Source: Acanthacorydalis orientalis
Taxonomy: Eukaryota; Arthropoda; Insecta; Megaloptera; Corydalidae
Assembly: GCA_034766995.1 (NCBI GenBank)
Contig: CM068323.1
Span: 22,642,346-22,706,345 of the forward strand
DNA: 64,000 nt
Direction of reading: 5' to 3'
A model generated the notes under the pieces. It did not search any database. It saw nothing but the letters and a program-made list of their open reading frames with translations, and was not told where the DNA came from. The position numbers and the translations under genes are program-made. Positions 48,351 to 60,941 of the stretch are shown one piece after another. Position 1 is the stretch's first letter, and every line of letters starts with the position of its first letter.

Positions 48351-48933
48351 GATATAGTTATCAATAAATAAATTATGTATAATATAAATAATATAAAATA
48401 TATAAAATCCTATACTATCATTCGCACAAATCTTAAAAATAACGAATTTAGTGTAAATTAAAATATGCTAATTATTAAATAATCGCAAGTAAACAAATTT
48501 AGAGGTGAACCAGTAGTAATTAAATACTATTGAGGACCTTCGAATCTATGAGATAAAAATACGTAGTTTATATACGAATAATATTTATCGTTGAAAAATT
48601 TGAAATCTATATTTCATTATTCGCCTGAGTTAATTATGTGTTTCGAATACATTTTAATAAGTACCTTAAGAATATCTAAATAGTTTATGAGTGATATAGT
48701 ATACATAAAAAATATAGTTTTGTGATTTTTTCCTAGATATTGAAGATATTTAAATATATATATATCAATCAGAAAAATTTTTTGTATAAAAGTAAATCAA
48801 ATGATAATTAAAAGAATCACCTTACTTTTACACATGTGTAATATCTAGATCATTGAATTATATATTAAATATTAATTTATCAGAATACTGTACAAATATT
48901 GTTAATAAACATTATTTTTTAAAATTAGTACTA

Positions 48934-48936
<3 letters not shown>

Positions 48937-48978
<42 letters not shown>
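48937..48978. repeat. (TA)n microsatellite
   Basis: About 20 units. Confidence 0.95.
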
Positions 48979-48981
<3 letters not shown>

Positions 48982-51344
48982 ATTTAACAGTGTTAATTAC
49001 CATTTTGAAAAAGTAAATTAATGGTTATTTGTTGTATAAAGCCAGTAATGATTTAATTGACAAATTCTATCTCAAGTATATTTAAATGTATGTTTTAAAT
49101 TTCAAAACATTTTAAATTATAATTATGTTGGATGTTGTGAAATTTTCTGTGATTTATATTTTAACTAATTAAGAAGTCATATTGAATTCCGAACAAGTGT
49201 AAACAATAGCGAATAAAGCATTGTAATTTTGTTCGTTTTCACTCAATAACATCAATTAATGACATAATGAAGATCTGAAAACATGAATATATTTATGACA
49301 AATTAATTCGTGATGAAAATGTTTAGTAAAACGCCATTTTAAATACTAATGAACACATATATGAATAAACAATAAATATATCGTTTATGATATAGGTGTT
49401 AATAAATATGAAACAATATAAATTAATCGAGATAACGAAAGTGGGTTATTAAAACTCGAAGTACACATTTTTATTAATTATTGCATAATAATAATGAATA
49501 TGTTTTCCGAACTATCACATTTACGTATGAATTTATCGATGTGTCTCACTTCTTATTGTACTTATGCTTGTAAACAAGAAAGTTGAAATGACGAAATCAT
49601 TTATTTCTAAATAAATTAATCGCTAAACAATAAAGAATACGAAATGTATATAACATTGACCACACATGAGTTCGTGGAAAGAGTACTGGTATTTGAAAAT
49701 TATTTAACGTACTAATAGAAATGCAATCAATAGACGAATTATAATAATACACAAATGGTATATATATATATATATATACAATTGTAAATTACATATTTAC
49801 ATACAAAACAATTTTAAATAATTATTCATAACTGTCCAGATATTTTCTCACTAATATTTTTCATGTAAAAGTCTGCACGTTAAATAATTATTAAATTAAT
49901 TAGATCCTTTGTAATAAACCGAATATTTTAAATAGAACTCTAGTTGATTTTCCAAGAAGAATAAAATGGCACATTATTATACCTGCCAGACATCCTGTCA
50001 ATCAGTAAATGCAAATGAGACCTACAATAATTTCCAATTTAATTGTGTTACATTATAAGATATCTCTCTATAAGGACACTTACTCCTACATGAGGATAAC
50101 GCTGGCATATTCATGACGGCTATTCATTATTTATGAAGATTACAAGGATGAGACCTACGTACAGTTTTATCTCTTTTTTATGTAATTTATTCAGAGAAGA
50201 TAAATCAAAATTTCGTATATAAAAATACGTAATGCACAAAATGTGCAATTAATTGATAGAAAAAATAGTTATATATTAGATTAACAATTATTTATTAAAC
50301 ATCCTGATTCATTTTATATTTTTAATTTAAGTTGGTTTGAAAATAAATAACTGAACCCCAAGTTCGCATTTAGAGAACATCACGAAAAAATACTTTCAGT
50401 GACTTTTAAGTTTTAAATTAAAAAAATATAATTCAACAACAGATGAATATTCCAATCTCACTTATTTATATGAAATTGTAAACGTGATTTTCAAATAATA
50501 CACAATATTGAATTTCCTAATTTATACATTTGAACTGTTATAAAAAATGATACAGTGATATGTGAAATAGAGAAAACAGATATGAGAAAATTTAATTCCA
50601 TTCTACTAAATATACACAAAACTGAAAACTATTCAAGTTATATCTCTATTTACAACTGAACGAGCTTACTTGAATAATTCAAAAGATATAATTTCTGTGT
50701 GACTTAGTTTCTATCTGTATAGTTTGTTTGATATATTAAATTAGAACCTTTATATGAGATGTTGTGAAAATGGTTTCGAACTGAAAGATAAATTTTAATC
50801 TAAATATAAAGTGAATGAATAGAATAAAATTTGTATATAAACAAGTACAGTTATTTTACATTTTGAACTATCGTCAATAACGAACTAAACTCTGAAAGAA
50901 TTATCATCATTAAAATTTTAATGAAAAAAAAACACTCGGTTAATTAATTAACTATTTACTGATTTATGAATATTTTTGAAAGGGTTATACGTATATTTCA
51001 TGAGTTCATAGAATTGTATTAAATAAAGTAAATTTATGAAAGCAATGAACACATTTTAAAGATTAATACCTGTTACTCAAATATTGTGCTATTTTAAAAA
51101 TAGTTTAAAACGGAAAGCATGTTAAGTAATCCAGTTAATTAAATGAATCGGAACGCTTTAGATTTGTAATGAAACCAACTGTTAGTTCGACATGCTCACA
51201 TTAACATTAGACAATGAAATAATTCTATTATGAAATAATTTAATGTTGAATTAAAAAGTCTCAAATATCTTAGAATACATACAACTTTCTTTTATAGATT
51301 AGTTTTCGCGTCTCTTTGTTCTTACATTTATTCGTTTCTTACTG

Positions 51345-51397
<53 letters not shown>
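51345..51397. repeat. (TA)n microsatellite
   Basis: About 26 units. Confidence 0.95.
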
Positions 51398-51401
<4 letters not shown>

Positions 51402-51480
51402 TTTAAATAAATAGAAAATATTTCGCAGGATTCAATTAAGCATTAAATTAGAATGTTAGAACAAAAAAAATGATTTAATT

Positions 51481-51822
51481 TCATGCAGATTTTTGATAAA
51501 AGTACACAACTGAAATGAACATATTTGTTTTCGCGGTGATATTTTCTTCATGGGTGCAAGTGAGGGATTGACCTCTTGCAGTGCGGACAAAGAACTCGTT
51601 CGGAGTCGCGAATAATGGAGACAATACGTTAAAACAAAACAAACATAAATGAATCAGAGTACGTTCTTTACTATCGTCAACAATAACATAGAGTAAGCAT
51701 TTTACTTTCCCACACGAAAACGTTCCAAGCTTTGATAGTTTGCAGTGGTTTACGGTAGAAGAGGTTAACGTTGATGCTTCAGTGACTCTCATGTTAAAGC
51801 AATTTAAAAAAATTGTGTACAA
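51481..51822 (-). other. 113-codon ORF in a GC-richer intronic island, unrecognised
   Basis: An ORF this long is uncommon by chance in such AT-rich DNA, and the island is clearly richer in GC than both flanks. The predicted peptide contains MRVTEASTLTSSTVNHCKLS and FFVRTARGQSLTCTHEENI. It shows no signal peptide, domain or transposase motif that I know, and it has no clean splice sites. A decayed coding relic or a conserved regulatory block are both possible. Confidence 0.25.
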
Positions 51823-52193
51823 ATTAGTTACAACTATTAATTTCTTCTGACTGTTTAATTTGTCATTTGTAGAGGACTAATGGTCCATATTATAAAATAG
51901 TAAAGGTTTAAAGTAATCTGTATGTTTACGTTTGCATACGAATGCAACGACAAAGACGGTCGCGATTTTATATTTAGTTTTTGAAATGTCATAACCGAGA
52001 TACTTTTTTTTAATAAAAACTTGTTTTATCATTTCAATTATTTCGTAATGCAATTTTGTTAGTAATTTATTTGTACTCATACAACTGATAATGAGTTAAA
52101 ATTTGTACAATCTTGACAACATTCCATTTAAGTATTATAAGTAGGTTGATAGTGATTAATATATAAATAATCTATTCTCAGATACATTTACAT

Positions 52194-52205
52194 GTATGTA
52201 TGTGT

Positions 52206-52236
<31 letters not shown>
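52194..52236. repeat. Compound (TGTA)n(TA)n tract
   Basis: ATGTATGTATGTGTATACA, then fourteen TA units. Confidence 0.9.
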
Positions 52237-52241
<5 letters not shown>

Positions 52242-52408
52242 TTTTCTATTTATTTTCATTTATCATAATACAACGAAAAACTGAATTTTCTTGGTAAGTA
52301 TTTTACTTGAGAATAAATACTTTCAATTGTAAAATTACAAAAATGTATTTTGTAATTCTTTGTAATTTCATATAAAAGAATTATGAAACTTTATTACAAC
52401 TTGAACAT

Positions 52409-52445
52409 TGTAGGTATCTTTTTTATTTTAAAAAAGATACCTACA
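52409..52445. repeat. Perfect 17-bp hairpin with a 3-nt loop
   Basis: The left arm is TGTAGGTATCTTTTTTA, the loop is TTT, and the right arm is TAAAAAAGATACCTACA. The arms are exact reverse complements. Unlike the many (TA)n palindromes here, the arms are non-repetitive. Confidence 0.85.
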
Positions 52446-53039
52446 GCTAAAATGTATCTAAAAGAACTATTATACAGATTCAACATTTTAATATAAATGA
52501 AAGTGCAACATCAGAACTAGTGTAGTTGGTTAAGAAATGTTTATAAAATTAACAACGTATTCATGTAATTAAACATTTTTTTACACTTCGGATTATTAAT
52601 AAATATGCTTGTCAAATATTATTCTTTATAAATCATAAACTATTATATAAAAAACGTAATACATAAAGTAATTATATTTTTTCCAAAAAAAATCGATTCT
52701 TTTAATCCGAAACAAATAATAACATTATGTTCATTTTCAATCAATAATTGATTTACAATATTGTATTCCAACTTGAGTTCTTTTCTTCGTTCATTCAATT
52801 GGTTCATTGATTAAACAATAACTTTCATTTCCTATTTAAAATTTAATTTAAAAAATCAAAACACAAACAACGTATTAAACAACAAATACTAAAACATTTT
52901 TTAATAAAAAGAACAACCAAAAAACGATTACTTAATTGCACAACCTAAGAGAGGTTTATCGGTTTTCAACTGATAATCAATTTGTGTGAAGAAATCAATT
53001 TACGTTACAACGTTGAAAATAAATAGGTCTCATCATTGT

Positions 53040-53112
53040 ATACCGAACTCTATTCAATCACTTTCTACACAAGAGGTCGAGAGTTCAAATTCGGTCAAGA
53101 TTCTTTTTTATT
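53040..53112 (+). other. Weak tRNA/SINE-like patch
   Basis: CAAGAGGTCGAGAGTTCAAATTC resembles, in its last part, a Pol III B box (AGTTCAAATTC) and is followed by a T-run. No A box or full cloverleaf can be folded by eye. At best this is a decayed tRNA-derived relic. Confidence 0.15.
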
Positions 53113-53170
53113 AAGTAAATAAAAGAGAATATAAATATATTTTTTAATATATTAAAAGTTTTAAGCAATT

Positions 53171-53172
<2 letters not shown>

Positions 53173-53222
<50 letters not shown>

Positions 53223-53234
53223 TGTGTGTGTGTT
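53173..53234. repeat. Compound (TA)n(TG)n microsatellite
   Basis: About 23 TA units, then GTTTGTGTGTGTGT. Confidence 0.95.
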
Positions 53235-53972
53235 TTATTTTCTTCAATTTATAAAAAAAACGTACCGCAAGCCACACCTAACAAATAACAGAATTAAACC
53301 GAAGGTTATAGTACAGTAATGAATACATAATTTTCTTACATACAATTCAGTGTTTACATGTGATCATTATAAATAGTAAAACTCAAATATGAAGTTCTAG
53401 AATAAAACTGAAAATTGTATGCGAAGTTCAAATACATGTCTAGAATATTTATTATTTAAATTTGCTTCAACCACGTTATATCTTCTGTTGGTTGACTCGA
53501 AGATTTTCTTTAATACATATAATATTTATATAAGAACCATAAATGGTAATTTGAACTATTTATATTCTTTTATAATTAATAATTAACGATAGCGCTAAAA
53601 ATTCGAATCATATAAATTAAAATAAACGCACGTGGGAATAAACAGCATAACGAAAAGTATAATACGTGAATGTTTTCAAATTAGTATTGTGATTTACTGT
53701 TCTATACTAAACAAAAATTATCTCTTAATTTTAATGGCCGATTTCATCTAATATCATAGGATGTTTTCGTCTTTCACACATAATTTATTAGAATCATATT
53801 GAGAACATTCAACTTCCTTTACCTTTTTTTATAATACCCGATACTAGCACTTCCAACATTTTGAAATATTATTTTACATGTTATCTTATTTCTGCTTTAT
53901 CAATGTCATTGTACCTGAGTAGTCGTTTTCTCATAACGGATCTTGTATTATTCATTTTTGTGTTTTGTTAGA

Positions 53973-53976
<4 letters not shown>

Positions 53977-54049
<73 letters not shown>
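53977..54049. repeat. (TA)n microsatellite with one phase break
   Basis: A single AATA break separates two runs. Confidence 0.95.
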
Positions 54050-54939
54050 AATATTTATAATACCAACATATAGACAAAAATGAACAAGTGCGAGTAAAAT
54101 CAAACCAATACTTGTTATTGTTAAAGTTAAAAATTAATATATAAATTAGCCTGAATACAAACTTCTATTAACTCATTATAATGATGAAAAACTGATATTT
54201 TTTGTATTTTTTTGAAAATTAAAGTAAAAAATTACTATCAGTTGAAATGACAAAGAACTTTTTAATAGACGCTATTATTAGGTTAATTTAAATTTCATAT
54301 AAATTAGAAAAAACTTTGTAGATTTCCTCCAAGTTTAACACAAACATATTAATTAAATAATAGTACCCAGTTTTATACTTAAGAAGATGCTAATCATTTA
54401 TAATTCAACGAACATTTGTTGGACGTTTCATTTCAGAGAATACATTAAAGATTTAATTTTTATAAAACGAATGACAACTATTAAAACGTGTTTATTATAT
54501 TTAATAAGGTTCGTAAACAATAAAAAGAACTTACAGTTAATTAAATCGGTTTTATTATAATACTTCTTAGAATTTATCTGATATTAATTTGATTCGAAAC
54601 TTTTTTTAATAAAGATATACGAAACCTGCTTTTATATTTAAAAAGAAGATTACTTCTAAATTACACAAATCATACATTTTTTGAAAGTATTAAGACATTA
54701 ATTAATTCTTTTTATAATTAATGTATATATGAATAAAATAAATGTTTGTAGGGCATCCAGTTATGTAAAAATAAAATTGAGTATGAACTACTACTACACT
54801 CTTACTGAGAGTGATCTCTTTTGATTTCAAGATAAGGAGAGAGCTATTGAAGATGTGTATGTGAACGAGGATAGAAATATTTTCATTTATTTATATTCAT
54901 TGCTATTTATTTCTATATTTACCTCTTTACCTATTCTCC

Positions 54940-54943
<4 letters not shown>

Positions 54944-54998
<55 letters not shown>
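54944..54998. repeat. (TA)n microsatellite
   Basis: About 25 units, 110 bp downstream of the 55.1-kb exon donor. Confidence 0.95.
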
Positions 54999-55002
<4 letters not shown>

Positions 55003-55110
55003 TAAATGTTTGAGTGTGGACCCTGAATTATTGTTTTTGTTCTGTTAAGTAGTTTCATAATTAATAAGACCTACTCGGTCCATCTGTAACAATGAAAAAT
55101 AACCACTCAC

Positions 55111-55281
55111 ATTTTTCTTTTTGATACACTTTTTAACATCCGCAAAAGACAACGAGGTAGTGCCTTTGTTCTCGTGTTCGACAGCAGCGTTCGTCGAGAT
55201 CACCACTGTTGTCGCAGAAGGTACAGGCATTGTGACTGTAGCACCTGTACTTTTCTTCCTATATCGAAACTTATTGATCAT
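55111..55281 (-). CDS. First coding exon (57 codons) of an unidentified transcript, possibly an alternative N-terminus of the USP gene
   Basis: The ATG at 55,281 opens a frame (MINKFRYRKKSTGATV, then SLSFADVKKCIKKKN). It ends at AAAAAT followed by GTGAGT, a strong phase-0 donor at 55,111/55,110. GC content is well above the flanks. The 5' flank also is GC-rich and has paired TCAGT initiators. The peptide is basic at both ends with a Ser/Thr/Val-rich middle. I recognise no domain. The next coding exon on this strand that I can identify is the USP exon at 45,465, whose acceptor is also phase 0, so direct joining would stay in frame. It could instead be the normal echinus first exon with a cysteine-box exon that I missed, or the start of another gene. 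Confidence 0.6.
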
Positions 55282-55523
55282 TTTTACACTTCACTCGACA
55301 CATCCGATATCCAACAAAATAATAACAAAGACACGTGTTCAAATCAAACGGGCCACATTGTAACATAAGGTGTACAACACAACAACGGTTACAAATCTCT
55401 TGCAATATTGTATGGGTGCACGGACAAAATCAGGCGCGAACTAGACGTACGTTGCTGACAATTCACAAGACAGAGAGAAGCATTATTTCTCTGGCTACCT
55501 TTCACCGCAACCACGCGTGAACT
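55282..55523 (-). other. Probable 5' UTR of the exon at 55,111-55,281
   Basis: About 240 nt of GC-richer non-coding sequence lies between the putative initiator and the ATG. The upstream sequence carries several short competing ORFs on both strands, which I treat as shadows. Confidence 0.4.
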
Positions 55524-55560
55524 GACTGACTTGACTCTTAAAAGGTATATCGGCATTGCG
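55519..55560 (-). promoter_or_regulatory. Candidate core promoter with overlapping TCAGT initiators
   Basis: The minus strand reads GTCAGTCAGTTC, giving two arthropod initiators (TCAGT) with +1 A at 55,527 and 55,523. About 28 nt downstream of each, AGGTA or AGCCA fits four of five positions of the DPE consensus RGWYV. No TATA box is seen at -30. This fits a TATA-less initiator/DPE promoter. Confidence 0.4.
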
Positions 55561-57151
55561 GCGTCATAGATCTACTCATGTTGTTCGGTTCTTGCAATCT
55601 TACCTTAACTATACCCCCACGTTTGCGAAAAACGCGTACAGGTAAATTCATTTAGTATACAAGCATATAAATATATTAAAAACCGTTTGTTTTTTTCTAC
55701 CATTTTTTTTTTCACGAAACGTGCTAAAAGTGTGTGGAACTGTTTTTCTCGTATACTTCCCAATAGTGCTTTTACTTACAGCCTTTAAGACATTTATTTG
55801 AATTTATTAAATTCATATATTTAAAACTAGTATGTACTTTCTCATTAGTCGAATATTATACACCATGTATTTTTTTATGTTTTAACCCACACACGCACCA
55901 AAAAAGGAATATTTTAAAATCAAAATCGTAATTTTAGTTTTAGAAGACTGTTAATTTTTATAATTATGTATACTAGCAATACGAAATCAATATTAATAAG
56001 AGATTGTTGAATAAAATTTTAAAATTTCAAATCTAGGTTAACAGAATACATGAATTGTTGACATTTAAATAAAAAAAAATTACAAGTCAAATCCAAAAAA
56101 TAAAAATGTAACATTATCTATAAAATCGAATTTCATTATAAATAAAAATATTTTTGACAATTTTAAATCTTATGTACATTAAATATAGTCGAAGATAAAT
56201 TGAAATTAATTCTGTGTAAAAATGTGATCAAAAAGTTGAATACGTTTCATTATTTTATCAGCGTTTAAGTTATTTTTTAAACGATGTCTCATGTGATGAC
56301 ATTATACGAATAGTTGCTAATATTTGAAAGACGTTATCCTTTAGATCGAAGTTAACAAAATTCTTCATGGGCCACCATTCATACCAACCATTAAACTAGT
56401 TTTCACTTACATTTCGAAGAAGTCTTGTTAAAACCCAATGTGTCATGTATAACATGGATTCACTTTCCAAATGAACATTACATTATACTTTTATTCATTC
56501 AAAAAAATATCATTAAGTGTTTGTAATACTGTTTTGAAACATACAATTAATTATTAAATTAAAACGTTAAATATTTGTGTTTCCAGGTATTGATTCTGTT
56601 ATGAATTTTACAAGAAACAAGATTTTTACATACAGTGATGTATTTCATTTATAAATAAAAACTCAAACCTGGTTTAATTGTACAAAACAAAATTCGAAAC
56701 GAAATAACTGAATGGAAAATAATATGTTTGAACGATGGAAATTAAAGTAACAGTTATATTTTTCCATTTCACTGAATATATTTAAAGCTGGTATCACGTA
56801 CATAAATACTTTTATTCATTATCTCATACTATAAAATTATATATTATATTCTTTTCAAACTTACTATTTAACTTTATCATATTTTTAACCTATTTTGTTC
56901 ATTTCATTCATCTTTCACGTTATAGTATTTTTTTATTATTGTTTCTTTTTTTATTCTTTTTACTATAATGTTTCAATTCAAACAGTAATACTTCATTTTT
57001 AATAATACGTTCGTTACTGATTAGAAGATAAATCTGTTGATTTAAAACACAAACTCTAACGTTGTATAATTAAATCTCACAATATAACTGTATTAGTCTT
57101 TAGATCATTTTTACTAATTAGTTAGGCTATTGTTTGTTTAAAACGCACAGG

Positions 57152-57155
<4 letters not shown>

Positions 57156-57218
<63 letters not shown>
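57156..57218. repeat. (TA)n microsatellite
   Basis: About 31 pure units. Confidence 0.95.
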
Positions 57219-57220
<2 letters not shown>

Positions 57221-59176
57221 AACTCAGAAGCTCTTTAAAACCAGTTTTAAACTCATACGTTAAAAATATTTTTTAACATGGTTAATAATAACTTTGAGTG
57301 TCGGATATGTTAAGTAACTTGATTGCTTAATATGTTCATTTGTACAAACGATCACCTGTCTTATTGATTTCAACAAATTAACATTGATATCAAATGACCA
57401 TACGTCATGTGTCATGCAATTCTTATTAAATCCGTAACTTTATAATCTTCCACAAAAAAATCAATGAAGCAAACTACAGATTTCACTCTATTAGTCATCA
57501 TCATTTTAAGCATCGTCATAAGAGCATAAACCACAAAAAGATTAAGTATGTATACTTAGTGTTTAATGGATACGGATTGTTTCTCACAAGATGATATCGC
57601 ATGAAGACGTGTATCTGTAAGGAAATACTAATGGAAAATACTGATAAATTACAAAAAGTATTTTAAGCAATGACATTATTTCATCGATTCGAGATAAAAT
57701 ATTTTGGTTACAGAGAAATATTTTTAATTCAATTTGAGCAACATTACCAAGTGTTATTTGTAGTTGTTTTTATTGTTTTTTTTTTTTTAAAAAAAAAACA
57801 CTTAATTTTTTATATAGCTTATATTGGTCTATTTTAAATTCAAAGTCAGTCAATAAAACGAGAATATATTTTTATATATGTATGTTGCACCTGTACAAAT
57901 ATGATTTTTTAATATGGAAACATGCATCAACTCTTTTAATATATTATTTGTTTTATATGAATTGTTATTACTATAAATAACTATAATAAAATTATAAATT
58001 ATGTTTTAAATTATTTTTAAATGTTTCAGTAGTTTCATACACAATTAAACTTATATTCTTTTGATATAAATAATTATTTCCGTAGATAATTTATATAAAA
58101 GATAAAACATTTAAATAATTTGCAAGCATTTTGTTTAAATAACAATTCTACTAATTAATTATTTTAATAAAGTGTAATATAAGAGACGATTTTTGATCTA
58201 ATAATATTAAATTATATTCAATAATTGAAATGTACATTAATTAATTACATTCATCCATAAATTGAACATACTGTTAATAGAACACATTTATATTTTCAAA
58301 ATTGACACAGATCAATCAGCTATGATTTCAATTCATTATTCTACTATAGTTGTAAAAACTGACTAAACACATACTCAACAATTTCAATTTGAATTATAAA
58401 TTATGCAAATACACATTTAAATTATTTTTGTTCTTTAATTATCTTTTTAAATATTTATTTCTTTTTTCGTTAGATAAATACGAAGGCGTTTTTGTAAATA
58501 AGGTAACTAGTACTGAACAGTCATATATGCTTATATAGAAAATGTCTTGTTTGAAAACGTGACTCATAATAAAACTTTAATCAAAATGTAGTCTTGTATT
58601 TTAAGAAGACTGTAATAATATTAATCGTCTCTACTTTAGTGAAATTATAAAAAAAAATGTGTTAATTATAATTAACGAAATTTATTAAATATGTATTATA
58701 AGCATATAAGTATTCTAATCTAATTTTCTTTTAATTCTAGAGTTAAGAATATATAAAATAAATCTAAAAAGCAAGCAACAGTGAAGATGACTTATTAATT
58801 TTTAATTATTAAGCGACTTGAGCTGTTCTGTTAGCAATTATATTAAATAAAACGTAAAACATTAGAAATTACCATACTTCAGAGTTTTCAGTACTAAGTA
58901 CGTCTACAACTTCAACTTGTTTATCCAAATATATCAATAGATCATAAAAAAATAATTAAATATAATTACTAAAAGATTATAAGATAAATATTTCTAAAAC
59001 AAAATATTAAATAATATTTTTAATAACTGTATTTATGAAATGAAAAAAAAAATGAATATTCACTTAAGACAGAATTTAAATATACTACATACTTTGAATA
59101 TGAATGAAATAACATTTATAGATATTAAATTATCAAACGTTTTAGTATTTTTTAATTTTATTTATTCATCCATATG

Positions 59177-59177
59177 C

Positions 59178-59236
<59 letters not shown>
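59177..59236. repeat. (ACAT)n(TA)n microsatellite
   Basis: CATACATACATACA, then about 23 TA units. Confidence 0.95.
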
Positions 59237-59239
<3 letters not shown>

Positions 59240-59551
59240 TTTCAAAAGCATGAATGAATAAACAAAATCTTACTAATTTTTCCGTGTACATAGTTTATTT
59301 GCTGTTGAATTATCTTAAAACTTTGTATATCGGTAAAATATGCAAAAAGTATGTAAATTTTGAGATAAATTAATAATGAAAAAAAAAACACGTCTGATGA
59401 GTTTTAAGTACAGATAAATAAATATACATCTATATAAGGATACAGTGTTTTTCTACAAAAATATTCATCATATAAAGATAATATATTTATGCTTTCAAAC
59501 ACTCATGTCTAAAGTTTTTTACTGAAATATAATAATTTCAATGAATCGTAA

Positions 59552-59552
<1 letters not shown>

Positions 59553-59595
<43 letters not shown>
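59553..59595. repeat. (TA)n microsatellite
   Basis: About 20 pure units. Confidence 0.95.
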
Positions 59596-59601
<6 letters not shown>

Positions 59602-60477
59602 GGGAATATATTTCACGGTATTTAAATATCACATATATGATCACTATACTGGAGGTATTGATAACAAGTCGACTTCATTGATACCATTCAATACGATTAG
59701 CAAAAGAATTCTTTAGAGTCGGGTTCTTTACGTTACAGGTATTATTAACGACACCTGTTGTATAAACTTCTATGACTACTACAATGACTTTTGTAGCTCG
59801 GAGTCACAAAATCCGTTACAAAAATGTACGTTTGTTTCAGACACGTCGAAGTAGGTTATCGTTTAGCCTGACATCAATACCTGTGTAATAATCTGGTTGA
59901 TTAAAGATATTTCATATTATGAAATGAGGTGTTTAGAAGCATTCTTCTCACACATTACACTATTTTTATGCAATAAACGTACGGTTTAAACATTGTCTTA
60001 GTACAGTGTCTTAGAGAGTGTGTATCTATGGTCTTAGATCATGTTTTAGCAATTCTTAGATTTTAGATACAAGGAATTTTGCATACTTTAGAAGATTTAT
60101 AGTTGTGCAACGTATGTGCAACAAAACACAAACGAACTATATTTATTATCACTAAATATAAGTGATATAACAATTTAAATCTTTGTGGAAATATATTTAA
60201 AATCATTCCGTTTTAATTTCACTATCACTTTTAAGGACAACTTCTTTAAAAACGATAATTTCATATAAAACGTTTGTAAATGTCCACTAAACATGATTTC
60301 AATAATTTAATCTAAAAATAATAATATAAAAAAGTGATATATAGTTGTATACGTTTGAAGCCCTTATAAAACTCGAATACTGTGATATATAGAAACATCT
60401 TGGCATATTTTTGAAGATTGTTACAAATATGTGTTGACCGAGTAAACCAATGTAAATTTACTGACATTGTCTCGAAA

Positions 60478-60699
60478 TTAATAATCGATACAGACATATT
60501 TTAAGAATATTTTCAGTAATCTCTCAAATGCACCAAGTAAATGCGTGGTCACATTCATACACAGCGACTGTGTGGATTGTGTATGCATGTAATATTTATC
60601 GCTGTAGGAGGTAGTGTTGACTGAACTTGTTGGCACAGATTTACGACCCTGTAAAACGGCACAGCTGACAATAGCGTTCTGGAGCTCTGTTAATCTCAC
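60478..60699 (-). other. GC-richer island with a 73-codon ORF, unrecognised
   Basis: The ORF begins MRLTELQNAIVSCAVLQGRK and has no recognised domain and no clear splice sites. It is probably non-coding, and a regulatory role is possible. Confidence 0.2.
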
Positions 60700-60885
60700 C
60701 TTTCTTTAAATTGCAATGCGCAATTTAAATACAAGAAACCGTCTACCCACACATTCTATTCGAATCTTACAATGCAAAAACTTATATTTTATGTTGTATA
60801 GCGAGGGTTTATTTTAAATATTATATGTGAGATGTGTCCTGTAACTTTTAGTTTACCCCAATAAAATAAATGCCAGTATACAAGT

Positions 60886-60888
<3 letters not shown>

Positions 60889-60940
<52 letters not shown>
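60889..60940. repeat. (TA)n microsatellite
   Basis: About 25 pure units. Confidence 0.95.

Positions 60941-60941
<1 letters not shown>

Larger units (their letters stand above)
45466..55110 (-). other. ec: Long intron (or gap to an upstream exon) of the USP53/54-like gene
   Basis: This stretch is 9.6 kb of AT-rich sequence with at least twelve (TA)n tracts, a perfect 17-bp hairpin (52,409), GC-richer islands at about 46,900-47,230 and 51,480-51,830, and a tRNA-like patch at about 53,040. I looked for the USP cysteine box (PGQN-C-FLNS type) on the minus strand and did not find it. Confidence 0.55.

Noticed and set aside
55121..55520. Plus-strand ORFs over the 55.2-kb exon and its leader
   Set aside because: They run antisense to an exon with a good donor and promoter signals, and they have no splice sites of their own.
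57775..57800. T13A10 palindrome
   Set aside because: A homopolymer junction is common in AT-rich DNA. It is not informative.
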